Below, piece by piece: positions 5,556 through 13,445 of a stretch of 13,488 nt of DNA. The DNA is from JAGTQI01 sp038868115 (GTDB lineage Archaea > Thermoproteota > Bathyarchaeia > Bathyarchaeales > Bathycorpusculaceae). The notes beneath the pieces were generated by a model that was not told the origin of the DNA, did not search any database, and saw only the letters and a program-made list of their open reading frames with translations. The position numbers and the translations under genes were made by a program. The DNA lies in assembly GCA_038868115.1 (NCBI GenBank), contig JAWBXA010000024.1, forward strand, positions 1 through 13,488. Direction: 5' to 3'. The first letter of the stretch is position 1, and every line of letters begins with the position of its first letter.

Positions 5556-6461
5556 TTGAATTTGAAAGGGATTCACTTTCTCCTAACATACACGTGCAAC
5601 TTAGAATGCGACCACTGCTTTGTTTGGGGGAGCCCTAAAGCGAAGGGCTCATTCACTCTTGAACAGGTAAGGAGTATTTTAGGAGAGGCAAAGAAGCTTG
5701 AAACGGTGGAGTATATTTCAATTGAAGGAGGAGAGCCATTCCTTTACTATCCAATCATGATTAAAGCCGCAGAGGATGCAGTAAACCTTGGTTTTCATGT
5801 GGAGATTCTTTCAAATTGTTATTGGGCTACATGCCTGGAAGACGCCATAGAATGGTTAACTCCAATAGCTAAAGCCAAAAACATCGAACTCACTTTAAGC
5901 AGTGACTTATACCATGGAGAGGGCTGGGAAACCAATGAAGTTAAGAACGCTGTGAAAGCTGCAAATGCCCTAGGCATTAAAGCAGAAATCCTCGCAGTTA
6001 AACACCCGCAAGCTGAATTTAAATGCCTAGGCCAGATCGAAGGAGCAAAAGTAAATTTATGGGAATTAATGTATAAGGGCAGAGCCTATTCAAAGCTAAC
6101 AGAATCGGCGAGTAAAAAGTCTTGGCGAGAATTCACAAAATGCCCATACGAAGATTTTACTAAACAGGAGAGAGTGCACATAGACCCATTTGGATTTGTT
6201 CACGTTTGCCAAGGCATTACTATTGGCAATGCTTGGAGAAAACCCTTCTCAAGGATCATCAAAGAATTTAATCCTTACGAACACACAATCATTGAGCCAC
6301 TTATCAATGGTGGTCCAGCCGCTTTGATTGAAAAATTTGGTTTGTCCCATGATGACGTTTACGCTGATGCTTGCCACCTATGTTATGCCGCACGCCTCAT
6401 GCTAAGAAACAAATATCCAGAAATTCTTGCTCCAAATCAAATGTATGGAGAATTCGAATAA
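5556..6461 (+). CDS. Radical SAM enzyme with SPASM-like C-terminal cysteines
   Basis: A 301-residue radical SAM protein. The N-terminal cluster motif CxxxCxxC (TCNLECDHCF; Cys14, Cys18, Cys21) binds the [4Fe-4S] cluster that cleaves S-adenosylmethionine. GGEP (58-61) is the SAM-binding motif. The barrel continues through ILSNCYWA and LSSDLYHGEG to YKGRAYSKL (about 173-181). The C-terminal part has further cysteines (Cys196, Cys218, then Cys273 and Cys276 in ACHLC) around VHIDPFGFVHVCQGITIGN, the pattern of SPASM/twitch domains that hold an auxiliary cluster. Such enzymes often modify peptides or mature other proteins; the substrate is not evident and no small precursor-peptide gene is clear next to it. 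TTG 5556 is the start, with GGTG 7 bases upstream. Family assignment is firm; pathway unknown. Confidence 0.9.
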   Translation: MNLKGIHFLLTYTCNLECDHCFVWGSPKAKGSFTLEQVRSILGEAKKLETVEYISIEGGEPFLYYPIMIKAAEDAVNLGFHVEILSNCYWATCLEDAIEWLTPIAKAKNIELTLSSDLYHGEGWETNEVKNAVKAANALGIKAEILAVKHPQAEFKCLGQIEGAKVNLWELMYKGRAYSKLTESASKKSWREFTKCPYEDFTKQERVHIDPFGFVHVCQGITIGNAWRKPFSRIIKEFNPYEHTIIEPLINGGPAALIEKFGLSHDDVYADACHLCYAARLMLRNKYPEILAPNQMYGEFE

Positions 6462-6628
6462 GACACAAAAAGCAAGGAAGACGCATCCAAAGATCGACAC
6501 GCGTCCGTTAATTTTAACTGTTAACAAAAAGCAAAATGAAACCGAAACCGCTTCATTAAATTATTCTGTTAGTCGCTGATAAAAGAATATTCATGAAATT
6601 AAGATGAAAGCGAGAATGGAGTTCTTTT

Positions 6629-6654
6629 GCCAACACAGGTTGGCTTTCTTTTTT
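6629..6654 (+). terminator. Intrinsic-terminator-like hairpin with T-tract
   Basis: GCCAAC-ACAG-GTTGGC is a perfect 6-bp stem with a 4-base loop, followed directly by TTTCTTTTTT. It lies 168 bases after the radical SAM stop and just before the promoter of the next gene, so it would insulate the two. A hairpin with a T-tract is bacterial in style, which is unusual for an archaeal sequence. Confidence 0.6.
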
Positions 6655-6663
6655 GGGTTATTG

Positions 6664-6700
6664 TTTTATAAATGTGTTTGTATTTTTGTTGCATTGGAGG
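6664..6700 (+). promoter_or_regulatory. Promoter and ribosome binding site of the DUF6884-like gene
   Basis: TTTTATAAA (6664-6672) would start transcription near 6693. GGAGG (6696-6700) is then at the 5' end of the message, 9 bases before TTG 6710. This rules out the upstream open frame from 6653 as the start, because it begins before the promoter. Confidence 0.5.
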
Positions 6701-6709
6701 CTATTGTGT

Positions 6710-7171
6710 TTGGGTAGGAAAAGGCGGTTGTTGGTTTTGGGGCCTTCGTTTAGGCGTAGGCGTGAGGGTGGTTTATTGCCCGCCTTGGAGCGTTTTGATG
6801 GTTTGTTTTATAGGGTTGCTCGAAAGTATTTAAGTAGTGTTAAAGACGTAGATGTAGTTGTTATGGTTGACGATTTAACGCTTGTTGATGGAGATAAGCC
6901 ATTGGCTTATCGTGAGCCTGTTGGGAGCGAGTGGGGTAAGCAGAAGTTTTCGAAGGAAGTTTTGGACAAAGCCAGGGCAAAGAATGAGGATTTTTTGCGT
7001 AAAAGGTTGAAGAATGGAAGGTATTCAGAGGTTTATCTGGCTATGGGACGGCGGTATGCAGAAGCCCTGCCAGACCTGGAGGAATATGGTGTTGAGGTTG
7101 TGTTTCCGACAAGCGGGGGACCAGGACCTAAAGCACAAGCTTTGAAAGAGTGGATTATGCGGGCTAGGTAA
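6710..7171 (+). CDS. Small protein resembling DUF6884
   Basis: 153 residues from TTG 6710. It opens with a very basic start and a short strand (RRLLVLGPSFRRRRE), then LLPALERFDGLFYRVARKYL, a hydrophobic strand (VDVVVMVDDLTLVDG) with an acidic pair, a basic helical middle, and a C-terminal helix and strand ending in FPTSGGPGPKAQALKEWI. The pattern of an N-terminal strand, PAxxRYxG-like helix, hydrophobic strand and glycine-rich C-terminal loop is that of DUF6884 / YaaA-like proteins. Their biochemical role is not settled, although they turn up near nucleic-acid modification and defence genes. It is convergent with the methyltransferase gene. The family call is by resemblance only; coding status is good. 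Confidence 0.62.
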   Translation: MGRKRRLLVLGPSFRRRREGGLLPALERFDGLFYRVARKYLSSVKDVDVVVMVDDLTLVDGDKPLAYREPVGSEWGKQKFSKEVLDKARAKNEDFLRKRLKNGRYSEVYLAMGRRYAEALPDLEEYGVEVVFPTSGGPGPKAQALKEWIMRAR

Positions 7172-7248
7172 TGGGTGAAGCTTGAGATTAGAAAACAAAA
7201 GTGGTTGGTCAAGGATCTTCTTCCGTGTGCGCTTATATAACGTTAAAT

Positions 7249-10248
7249 TTAGCCAATCCATTTTTTGAATGCTTCGCTGAGGTCGAGGTATAGTTCGGTG
7301 AGTCTGTCTTTCGCTTCTCCTTCGTCTATGCTTGGCTCTAGGGCCTTCAACACTTCCATGTCAAGGTTAAGCCTTTCTTCTTGGCATAAGGAGTATTGTT
7401 CAGGCAGTCTCTTCAGCTCGGTATGCTTAAACTTGTCAAACACTTTTGAAAGTGCCTCGCTCTTTTGATTTGGCAATGCCGCAACGTCCAGAACTGGTAG
7501 AAATCTCCAATGACTCATTTTAAGGCTGATCCATGCACCTCTGGTTTCCTGTCTGCATGCCAGGATAGTCATTATCCCCCAAGTAGAGTTAAGCCATACA
7601 CATAAGGCTTTAAGCCTTTCAATGTTGCTTGTGGTTTTCATTTTAACTGCGTAGAAAATATTTGAAAGTACGGGTTGAGTGGCATAAACTGAGGTCACAT
7701 GGGCAGTATCGAACCATATTCTGTCCGGTATAAGAAGCTCGCTTGCAAACTTTTTGAATGTTTTTCTTGCCTTCTCATTTTTTGGAAGGATATGAGCGTT
7801 TGGTTCAGCTTGCAGTCTGCTTCGTACTTCTTCCTCCCCTCCATATAGGCATGGTAGAGCGCCAGGCGCTTCTTCTACCCTCTGAAAGCTGTCGTGGAAT
7901 TGATGTCTATCGATCCCGATTGTGGCTATTTCTCCAAGTCTTTTAATTGGAACGCTTATTTCGTTTGTTCCAAGCCTTATTTTGCCCTCAAGTAGTTCTA
8001 ACGTAAAGATTGAAAGTTGCGGGTTTGTGAATGCTAATAACTTCCCCCAGTTGTCTAAATGTTTTAGCAACAGTTGCCGTGGAACCGTGTATACTATACC
8101 GCTGCATCCGCCAGCTTTCACATAATTCCCTGCATGATATCCCTTTGTTATTGCGTCGATTTCATCAGCTTTATTGTATTTCTCTATGATCTCATGAGCC
8201 AGCCAAACGCCCTCGAGTGCGCTGTTAGGTTTCTTGAGCAAGGCTACTATACATGTCTTTTCATTTTCGTTATGCTCAGGCACTTTCCTTGCAACGATAA
8301 GACACTCGCTTAGAGCTGTAGACTCGCTGAAGTTGTAGCCTTCCTGCGAGTCATAGCTGACAACTACGTGTTCTAAGTGGAACCTTGAGGCTAAAAGTGC
8401 GCGTGCGAGGAACCAGCCAACTCCCGAGAGGACGCTTCGCGGCAAAACGAAGGCTACTCTACCTCCTTCCACAACGGTTTCGCCAGCAACATGCAGGAAA
8501 AGAAGCCCCTCGCCGGCTTGTCCAACTCCAAGAAGCGGCCTTGCACCTTTTTCTCCGAGAATTGTTTTAAACTCTCTCAAAAACCCCTCTGCTTCGGCAG
8601 CTGCAGCCATTTTACGCCTAACACCTTCCCTGAATTTCTCGTAAAACTTGAGTAGTTGTTCTCTAATACTCTCATCTGCTACAAAACCAAAAAGTCCCCC
8701 TCCCTCTCTCCCCCCTCTTCCTGTAGCCCTCGTGAACGGAGGATTCATTATTATTAGGTTAAAGCCCTCTGGAAAGTTTATGGTCGCTTGCTTCTCTGTT
8801 GAGGTTGAAACCTTCACGGCAGTTCCGCCTCCGAAATAATCAAGAAGAGTTCTTTGCGCCAAGTCAAGGCTTCCTAAACTCACCATCCCCTCGGAGTTTA
8901 CTCCCAGAGGAACAGTATAAAGATCCATATTTTGTAATGGGACCTCAGGGTTGTGAAGGGCAAGGGTTGTAGCAGCAATATGCGTAGCAAACCTTAGAGC
9001 GTCTAAGCCCCAGAAAACTTTTTCCAAAGCAGTTTTATGGAAATCTTCAAAATTAACATCTTGTCCCGCCTTCAAACAATCCTTCGTGTAAAGGTATAAG
9101 AGAGCTTCGTAAGAAGCTGAGAGAAGAGTTCCTGAACCGCAGGCGAGATCAGCAATTCTAAAACTTTCAATGTTTTCAAGCGAGCTGAAGCTTCGCCATG
9201 AAGGGTTCGGCGTCGCAAGCGCCAATCTCGCCAGCAGGTACGCCGCCGGCACTCCTGTAAAATATGTTGCAAAGTTTTTTCGGACAGCCCAATCTCCTAC
9301 TACGGAGTGGTATATTTTACCGGCAAAATCTCGTCGCAACAGAACCCTGTTGCTGGCTATTTTTCTCGCCAACTCAATTAAATCTTCAATTCTCGGCTGA
9401 ACATCCGGAGGAAGTTTTTCAACGATCTCCCTCGCAACTCTGAAAATCGGCTGATAGTTTATTTCAAGAATGCGGTCAAAAGCCTCTTCAAGAGCTAACA
9501 TACCACCTTTGGCAGCAGCGAGACTCCTTAAAGACGGAATTCCATGTTTAGCCCGTATACCCTCATAGAAAACCGCACTCAGAAGGATTGCCAATGCTGT
9601 TTTGCCGTAAATTAAGTCCTTAATATTTTCAGGTTCCCCTACAGAAAGCCCATATAGCCTGTAAAAGGACTCGTAAAGACTTTTGCACATTTTTAAGTCT
9701 TTATCAGCAGAACCCAAAGACTGGCAGAACTCGTCGACAAACCTTTTTATCTCTTCCTCCGCTTTTTTAACTCTCTCCTCCGACACCATGTGTTGAACCG
9801 CTTGGTTGATACAATCTCCTAGGAGAGGCACATCAACCTTGAGCCAGCCTTGAACAAGCGGTTCTGGCGGAAGTTTATCTGATCCTCTTAGGAAGGACAG
9901 TAGTGTCCCTGTCACATCTTCTCCGGGAACAAAAAACTTCACCCTCAAGATGGACTTTTCCAGGACTGCCTCAATTTCGCTTTCCGTAGCTTCTTGTGGG
10001 AAAAATTGTCTATCATACCAGACAGCCACAGCCAAATCGCAAAGTTGACTTTCAATTCTTTGCCTCGCATCATGCTCAGCATCCAAAGCTTCATAAGATC
10101 CCTCTAGAGCTATCCTAAATCCCTTATTCAAAAGAATTACGTCCACGCGCCGCCTGTCCCTGCTGCTCCTTTCAGCCCTCTCTCTGAAGCCTGCTCTCTC
10201 AAGAAGCCGCGCTAAAGCAATGTTAACTCTGCTCTCATAAGCACTCAA
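7249..10248 (-). CDS. Type IIG-like restriction-modification enzyme (N6-adenine DNA methyltransferase with N-terminal nuclease-like domain)
   Basis: A protein of 999 residues from TTG 10248, or 1019 from GTG 10308. I prefer TTG 10248: GAGGT lies 7 bases upstream, and a TATA-like TATATTTA (complement of 10312-10319) places transcription start near 10289. Numbering from GTG 10308: residues about 50-100 (RRVDVILLNKG ... ALEGSYEA) have the D-x(n)-E core of a PD-(D/E)XK-like nuclease, although the usual lysine is not evident. A helical linker follows. Residues 345-450 carry methyltransferase motifs, FATYFTG, then the SAM-binding DLACGSGTLL (387-396) and GLDALRFA. The catalytic motif IV is NPPF (522-525), typical of N6-adenine enzymes. 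From about 780 on is a probable DNA target recognition domain. It would modify and cut the same site. A DUF262 nuclease gene lies directly upstream. Confidence 0.88.
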   Translation of the reverse strand: MSAYESRVNIALARLLERAGFRERAERSSRDRRRVDVILLNKGFRIALEGSYEALDAEHDARQRIESQLCDLAVAVWYDRQFFPQEATESEIEAVLEKSILRVKFFVPGEDVTGTLLSFLRGSDKLPPEPLVQGWLKVDVPLLGDCINQAVQHMVSEERVKKAEEEIKRFVDEFCQSLGSADKDLKMCKSLYESFYRLYGLSVGEPENIKDLIYGKTALAILLSAVFYEGIRAKHGIPSLRSLAAAKGGMLALEEAFDRILEINYQPIFRVAREIVEKLPPDVQPRIEDLIELARKIASNRVLLRRDFAGKIYHSVVGDWAVRKNFATYFTGVPAAYLLARLALATPNPSWRSFSSLENIESFRIADLACGSGTLLSASYEALLYLYTKDCLKAGQDVNFEDFHKTALEKVFWGLDALRFATHIAATTLALHNPEVPLQNMDLYTVPLGVNSEGMVSLGSLDLAQRTLLDYFGGGTAVKVSTSTEKQATINFPEGFNLIIMNPPFTRATGRGGREGGGLFGFVADESIREQLLKFYEKFREGVRRKMAAAAEAEGFLREFKTILGEKGARPLLGVGQAGEGLLFLHVAGETVVEGGRVAFVLPRSVLSGVGWFLARALLASRFHLEHVVVSYDSQEGYNFSESTALSECLIVARKVPEHNENEKTCIVALLKKPNSALEGVWLAHEIIEKYNKADEIDAITKGYHAGNYVKAGGCSGIVYTVPRQLLLKHLDNWGKLLAFTNPQLSIFTLELLEGKIRLGTNEISVPIKRLGEIATIGIDRHQFHDSFQRVEEAPGALPCLYGGEEEVRSRLQAEPNAHILPKNEKARKTFKKFASELLIPDRIWFDTAHVTSVYATQPVLSNIFYAVKMKTTSNIERLKALCVWLNSTWGIMTILACRQETRGAWISLKMSHWRFLPVLDVAALPNQKSEALSKVFDKFKHTELKRLPEQYSLCQEERLNLDMEVLKALEPSIDEGEAKDRLTELYLDLSEAFKKWIG

Positions 10249-10319
10249 AGCCGAAACCTCTAAATTAGTAATTTCCTCATAGATATAAAAGCACTTTACT
10301 TTCAGCACATCTAAATATA
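10248..10319 (-). promoter_or_regulatory. Promoter and ribosome binding site deciding the TTG start of the methyltransferase
   Basis: The complement of 10312-10319 reads TATATTTA. The expected start of transcription near 10289 lies downstream of GTG 10308, so that codon would not be in the message. GAGGT (complement of 10256-10260) is 7 bases before TTG 10248. Confidence 0.45.
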
Positions 10320-10384
10320 GTGTTCTATTAGTTTACAGTTGAAGTTTTCATTTTAGACTTTTATTTTCGGCAAAATTTGATACT

Positions 10385-11950
10385 TCATATATCCTGGAAA
10401 TAGTCATTTAAACCCCTAATAATCAGCTTTCTCCTTTCTTCCAAAAACTCCTTAAATTTTCCGCTTTTTAATAGTTCTGGTTGTAGAGGTATGAAATGCG
10501 CTTCTAAAATGTCACGCCCAACTCTGCCCCATAAATATTCAATGGGCTCTTTGTTTCCTATGCGAATGTTTTCCTTTCCAATAACAAATGTTTTGTTGGC
10601 AATGTCTTCTACCATATCTTCTGGGTATAATCCTTTTATAAGAGTCCTTGGGAAGATGTGGTGAACTTGTATCATGTCGCTTCTTAATTGTTGGTTAGAC
10701 AATAAGCTTGTTGCTTTTTTCTCTTTTAATAAAATGTAAAGTAGAAGAAGTTTGTCTATTTCGGCCCCCTGATAATCTTCAATTGTTGGTATCAGTCTTC
10801 CGGTTTTTATCCTAATATTTGTTAGAAGCTTTTCCCAAGTATGTTCAATCTCTTTCCTTATAACTTCTAAGTCCTCGTTAAGTCTGGTTTCTGTGGCGCC
10901 GCTATATCTTCCCCAATACGATGCAAGAAGAAACCATTTCAACATACTATCTAGCTCCTTCTCATTTACCTTCAGATTTTTAGTACCAGCGTAAAAAGCC
11001 AAAGTCGTTAATGCCGTTTGAGACGGGATTAAGTCTGAGCCGTAAATACTCCATCTATCACTTAGTAGATTAATAATCCATCTTATACTTTCTCTAGACT
11101 TCAACCATGCGTCTTGAAGTTGCGTGTTATCATAATTTTTCTTTATTATCCTCGCTTGGTCTAGAACATGGTCTGCAATCCTCACCTTCCCTGTTAGAAA
11201 AGCTAAAATCGTGCGGACTATCATAGAAACATCTAAGTCCCATCCTTGTCGACTCATTTCATCAATAAAATCACTCACTTCTGCTGCGATTTTACCGGGT
11301 AACATTATAGCAAAAGTTGCTAAGTAAAGTTCAGCTGCCTTAACTCGAGTTCCAGTCGCGTTCAATTTTATAAAAATGTTCGCTGCATCTTCTGGTTCAA
11401 GGTCAGGCCTAAGAGTGCAAACTGGAACAAAATAATTTGTTAAATTACTCCGCAACTTGTCAAGTCTTTGTTCGCAAATTTTGATTTCATCTTCTTTTAA
11501 AAAAGCAGACTTTCTTAAGACATTCACGGTTTCAGACAGGGGCTTTTCAATTAAGAGCCTAATATCAACCCATAAGGGATTATCGCGTATTCTAGGACTA
11601 TCAAACTGAAATTCCTCCGTTAACGGATTAAAACGTAAAACAAAGCTCTTGTATTTATCTCCCTTTAGCTTAGCAGTGCCTTTTGAAACCGCAACAAGCG
11701 ATAACAACCTTTGCTGTCCATCTATTAGCCAATACCTTCCAACATCTGCACTTAATTCCGGAGGTGTTTCCCATTGAATTAGCATACCTATAGGGTAACC
11801 TTTGTAAATAGATATCACAAGTTCTTTAACCTGAGCTGAAGTCCAAACAAAATCCCTTTGAAATTCTGGAATGACTATCAAATTCTTTTCATAGCGGGAT
11901 ATCAGGTCGCTAATAGGGGTAGGTGTAACAGGAGGTGACCACGAGCTCAT
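10385..11950 (-). CDS. DUF262/HNH (GmrSD/SspE-like) defence nuclease
   Basis: A 521-residue protein. The N-terminal DUF262 domain (ParB-superfamily) has both signature motifs: PEFQRDFVW (28-36) and DGQQR (77-81), the latter binding or hydrolysing nucleotide in studied members. IFIKLNATGTRV (about 192-203) is the conserved loop of this family. After a helical middle, the C-terminus has an HNH-type (DUF1524-like) nuclease motif, QVHHIFPR (428-435), followed by NKTFVIGKENIRIGNK. Proteins of this build (GmrSD, BrxU, SspE) cut modified or phosphorothioated foreign DNA. All key residues look intact. A TATA-like TTTTATT (complement of 11975-11981) lies about 28 bases before ATG 11950, so the message is probably leaderless. 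The methyltransferase gene follows 76 bases downstream on the same strand. Together they look like a defence cargo module. Confidence 0.88.
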   Translation of the reverse strand: MSSWSPPVTPTPISDLISRYEKNLIVIPEFQRDFVWTSAQVKELVISIYKGYPIGMLIQWETPPELSADVGRYWLIDGQQRLLSLVAVSKGTAKLKGDKYKSFVLRFNPLTEEFQFDSPRIRDNPLWVDIRLLIEKPLSETVNVLRKSAFLKEDEIKICEQRLDKLRSNLTNYFVPVCTLRPDLEPEDAANIFIKLNATGTRVKAAELYLATFAIMLPGKIAAEVSDFIDEMSRQGWDLDVSMIVRTILAFLTGKVRIADHVLDQARIIKKNYDNTQLQDAWLKSRESIRWIINLLSDRWSIYGSDLIPSQTALTTLAFYAGTKNLKVNEKELDSMLKWFLLASYWGRYSGATETRLNEDLEVIRKEIEHTWEKLLTNIRIKTGRLIPTIEDYQGAEIDKLLLLYILLKEKKATSLLSNQQLRSDMIQVHHIFPRTLIKGLYPEDMVEDIANKTFVIGKENIRIGNKEPIEYLWGRVGRDILEAHFIPLQPELLKSGKFKEFLEERRKLIIRGLNDYFQDI

Positions 11951-11985
11951 GTAATTTAGTTAATCCCAGCACTGAATAAAAGCCT
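11951..11985 (-). promoter_or_regulatory. Leaderless promoter of the DUF262 gene
   Basis: Read on the minus strand, GGCTTTTATTC places the TATA box about 28 bases before ATG 11950, and no ribosome binding site lies between. This fits transcription starting at or next to the start codon. Confidence 0.45.
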
Positions 11986-12044
11986 TTCACCACAATAGAT
12001 GAAATGCAAGATTGCGGTCTAAGTTTAATAATTCATCCAGTTTG

Positions 12045-13352
12045 TTAGTATTTTTTGATTAGGATTTTTTGTGATGGTAGTATGCTTACAAACTGCCACC
12101 CTTCTGCCAAATATTTTTCAAGCTCTCTTTCATGTATTATCCTTTGGGGGTTGTGTTTTCCTTCTCTTAGTTTTTTCAGCTCTTTCTCGTAAAGCTCGAG
12201 TTCTTCGTCCTTGTTTAGCTCCCTTCCAATTTGCCTTTCTTTTGCAACTTTAACGTCTAGTAAGTCTATTCCCAGTAGGCTTTTTGCCATGCTTTTTAGG
12301 GCTTCTATTTTGGCTTCCTTAATTATGCTTGACTGCTCTAGGGGTTGTGTTGCGGTGCTCAGGAATGGTTCGCATTCTTTGTAGGCTTTGCGCATGTCCT
12401 CAATCATGTCTGGTGGCAGTACGCCTTTGTTTGTGCTGTATCTGGCTTCTATGTCGCCCTTATGTCCCATAATAAACTGGAGGTAGGGATGGCTTATTTT
12501 TCCCTTTGACTCGGCTATGATCATGTTTGTGTCGCAGTAAGCCCTCAAGACATAAGGCCTCCACTTGAAGCCGGCCCTCAAAATGGCTTCGCGAATATCC
12601 CTCGTCACTAAGGTTGTCCTTAAAAACCTGTTCTTCTTAACCCCTCTAGGATCAAATCCCAGAAGCGGAGAATCCTTACTCAATTCTTCGCCTTGTTTAA
12701 CTCGCTCCTCCAAATACTCCTTTATGTATGTTATTGTTTGTTGCGGAATAAATGTGAAGTATTGATGTCTTGCCTTGCTGAGGCTTTTCCTTATTACGAG
12801 CATTGATGGAATTTTGTTGAATTCTATGCAGTCTTCGTGGATTTCAGTTTCAACGAAGTCTCCAAGTTTTAAGCCGTCGCTTCCATCATAATTTCCGATT
12901 GATTCCGGCCTTAAACCGCTGAAAGCCATTAGGGCTATTGAAACCCTTCCTCTGGGAGTAGCCATTCTGATGATTCTGTCCAGCTCTTCCTTGTTTGGCA
13001 CACGCTCATTAGCTATTCTCGGTGTATCAGATTCGCCCCTGATGTTGACCTTAAGCTTAACATTGATTCCGTTGTAAGAAAGCCAGCTGTTAAGAACCTT
13101 CTTAAACCTTGACAAATAGGAGCCAGCCTTACCATCACGCTCCAAACGCCTGATAAAATCGGTAAAGTCGTCCCTGAAAGCCTTAGTTCTTGCAACCTTA
13201 AGAATCGCTTTAGGGTCAGTCTTGTTCAGCTCACAGTAAAATCCAAGCGTTCTAAGGTACACCGTGGCGGTCACGATGGATTTGGCTGCCAAATTATCGA
13301 ACCAGCGCCTAACATCCGCATCCCCAAGCAGATGCGCGTACTTAGCCTTCAT
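12045..13352 (-). CDS. Archaeal tyrosine recombinase (integrase), pNOB8-type-like
   Basis: A 435-residue integrase. The N-terminal core-binding helices span about residues 10-95. The catalytic domain shows Arg I in FSGLRPESIG (Arg148), a probable active-site lysine in the hairpin RKSLSKARHQYF (about 189-199), YVLR (267-270) at the HxxR position, and GHKGDIEARY (His297, catalytic Tyr305). Tyrosine in place of the first histidine is, from memory, reported for pNOB8-type archaeal integrases, which keep the gene whole when they integrate. A coiled, charged C-terminal extension (about 345-435) ends in LAEGWQFVSILPSQKILIKK, seen in archaeal relatives. TTAAATA (complement of 13384-13390) gives a short leader before ATG 13352. 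It lies 59 bases from the 3' end of tRNA-Ile on the same strand, so it probably inserted this element into that tRNA gene. Confidence 0.9.
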   Translation of the reverse strand: MKAKYAHLLGDADVRRWFDNLAAKSIVTATVYLRTLGFYCELNKTDPKAILKVARTKAFRDDFTDFIRRLERDGKAGSYLSRFKKVLNSWLSYNGINVKLKVNIRGESDTPRIANERVPNKEELDRIIRMATPRGRVSIALMAFSGLRPESIGNYDGSDGLKLGDFVETEIHEDCIEFNKIPSMLVIRKSLSKARHQYFTFIPQQTITYIKEYLEERVKQGEELSKDSPLLGFDPRGVKKNRFLRTTLVTRDIREAILRAGFKWRPYVLRAYCDTNMIIAESKGKISHPYLQFIMGHKGDIEARYSTNKGVLPPDMIEDMRKAYKECEPFLSTATQPLEQSSIIKEAKIEALKSMAKSLLGIDLLDVKVAKERQIGRELNKDEELELYEKELKKLREGKHNPQRIIHERELEKYLAEGWQFVSILPSQKILIKKY

Positions 13353-13411
13353 ACTCCATCAATTATGGGAAGGTATGTTCCAATATTTAAGGATTCACTT
13401 AAAAATTTAAG

Positions 13412-13445
13412 TGGGCCGGGCCGGATTTGAACCGGCGACCTTTCG
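13412..13445 (-). other. Candidate attachment site in the 3' end of tRNA-Ile
   Basis: The 3' part of the tRNA (T arm and acceptor stem) is the usual target of integrases next to tRNA genes, and an element end would be marked by a second copy of this stretch. I found no second copy in the window, so the left boundary is not here. The exact ends of the core site cannot be seen. Confidence 0.4.

Noticed and set aside
6653..6709. Longer N-terminus for the DUF6884-like gene from TTG 6653 (hydrophobic start)
   Set aside because: It begins before the TATA-like box and inside the terminator T-tract; the apparent membrane segment is a translation of non-coding T-rich DNA.
7265..9400. Several plus-strand open frames of 60-79 codons
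   Set aside because: All lie opposite the methyltransferase gene and have no protein-like pattern or upstream signals.
12071..12765. Plus-strand open frames of 60-66 codons
   Set aside because: They are antisense to the integrase, which has clear catalytic motifs in its own frame.
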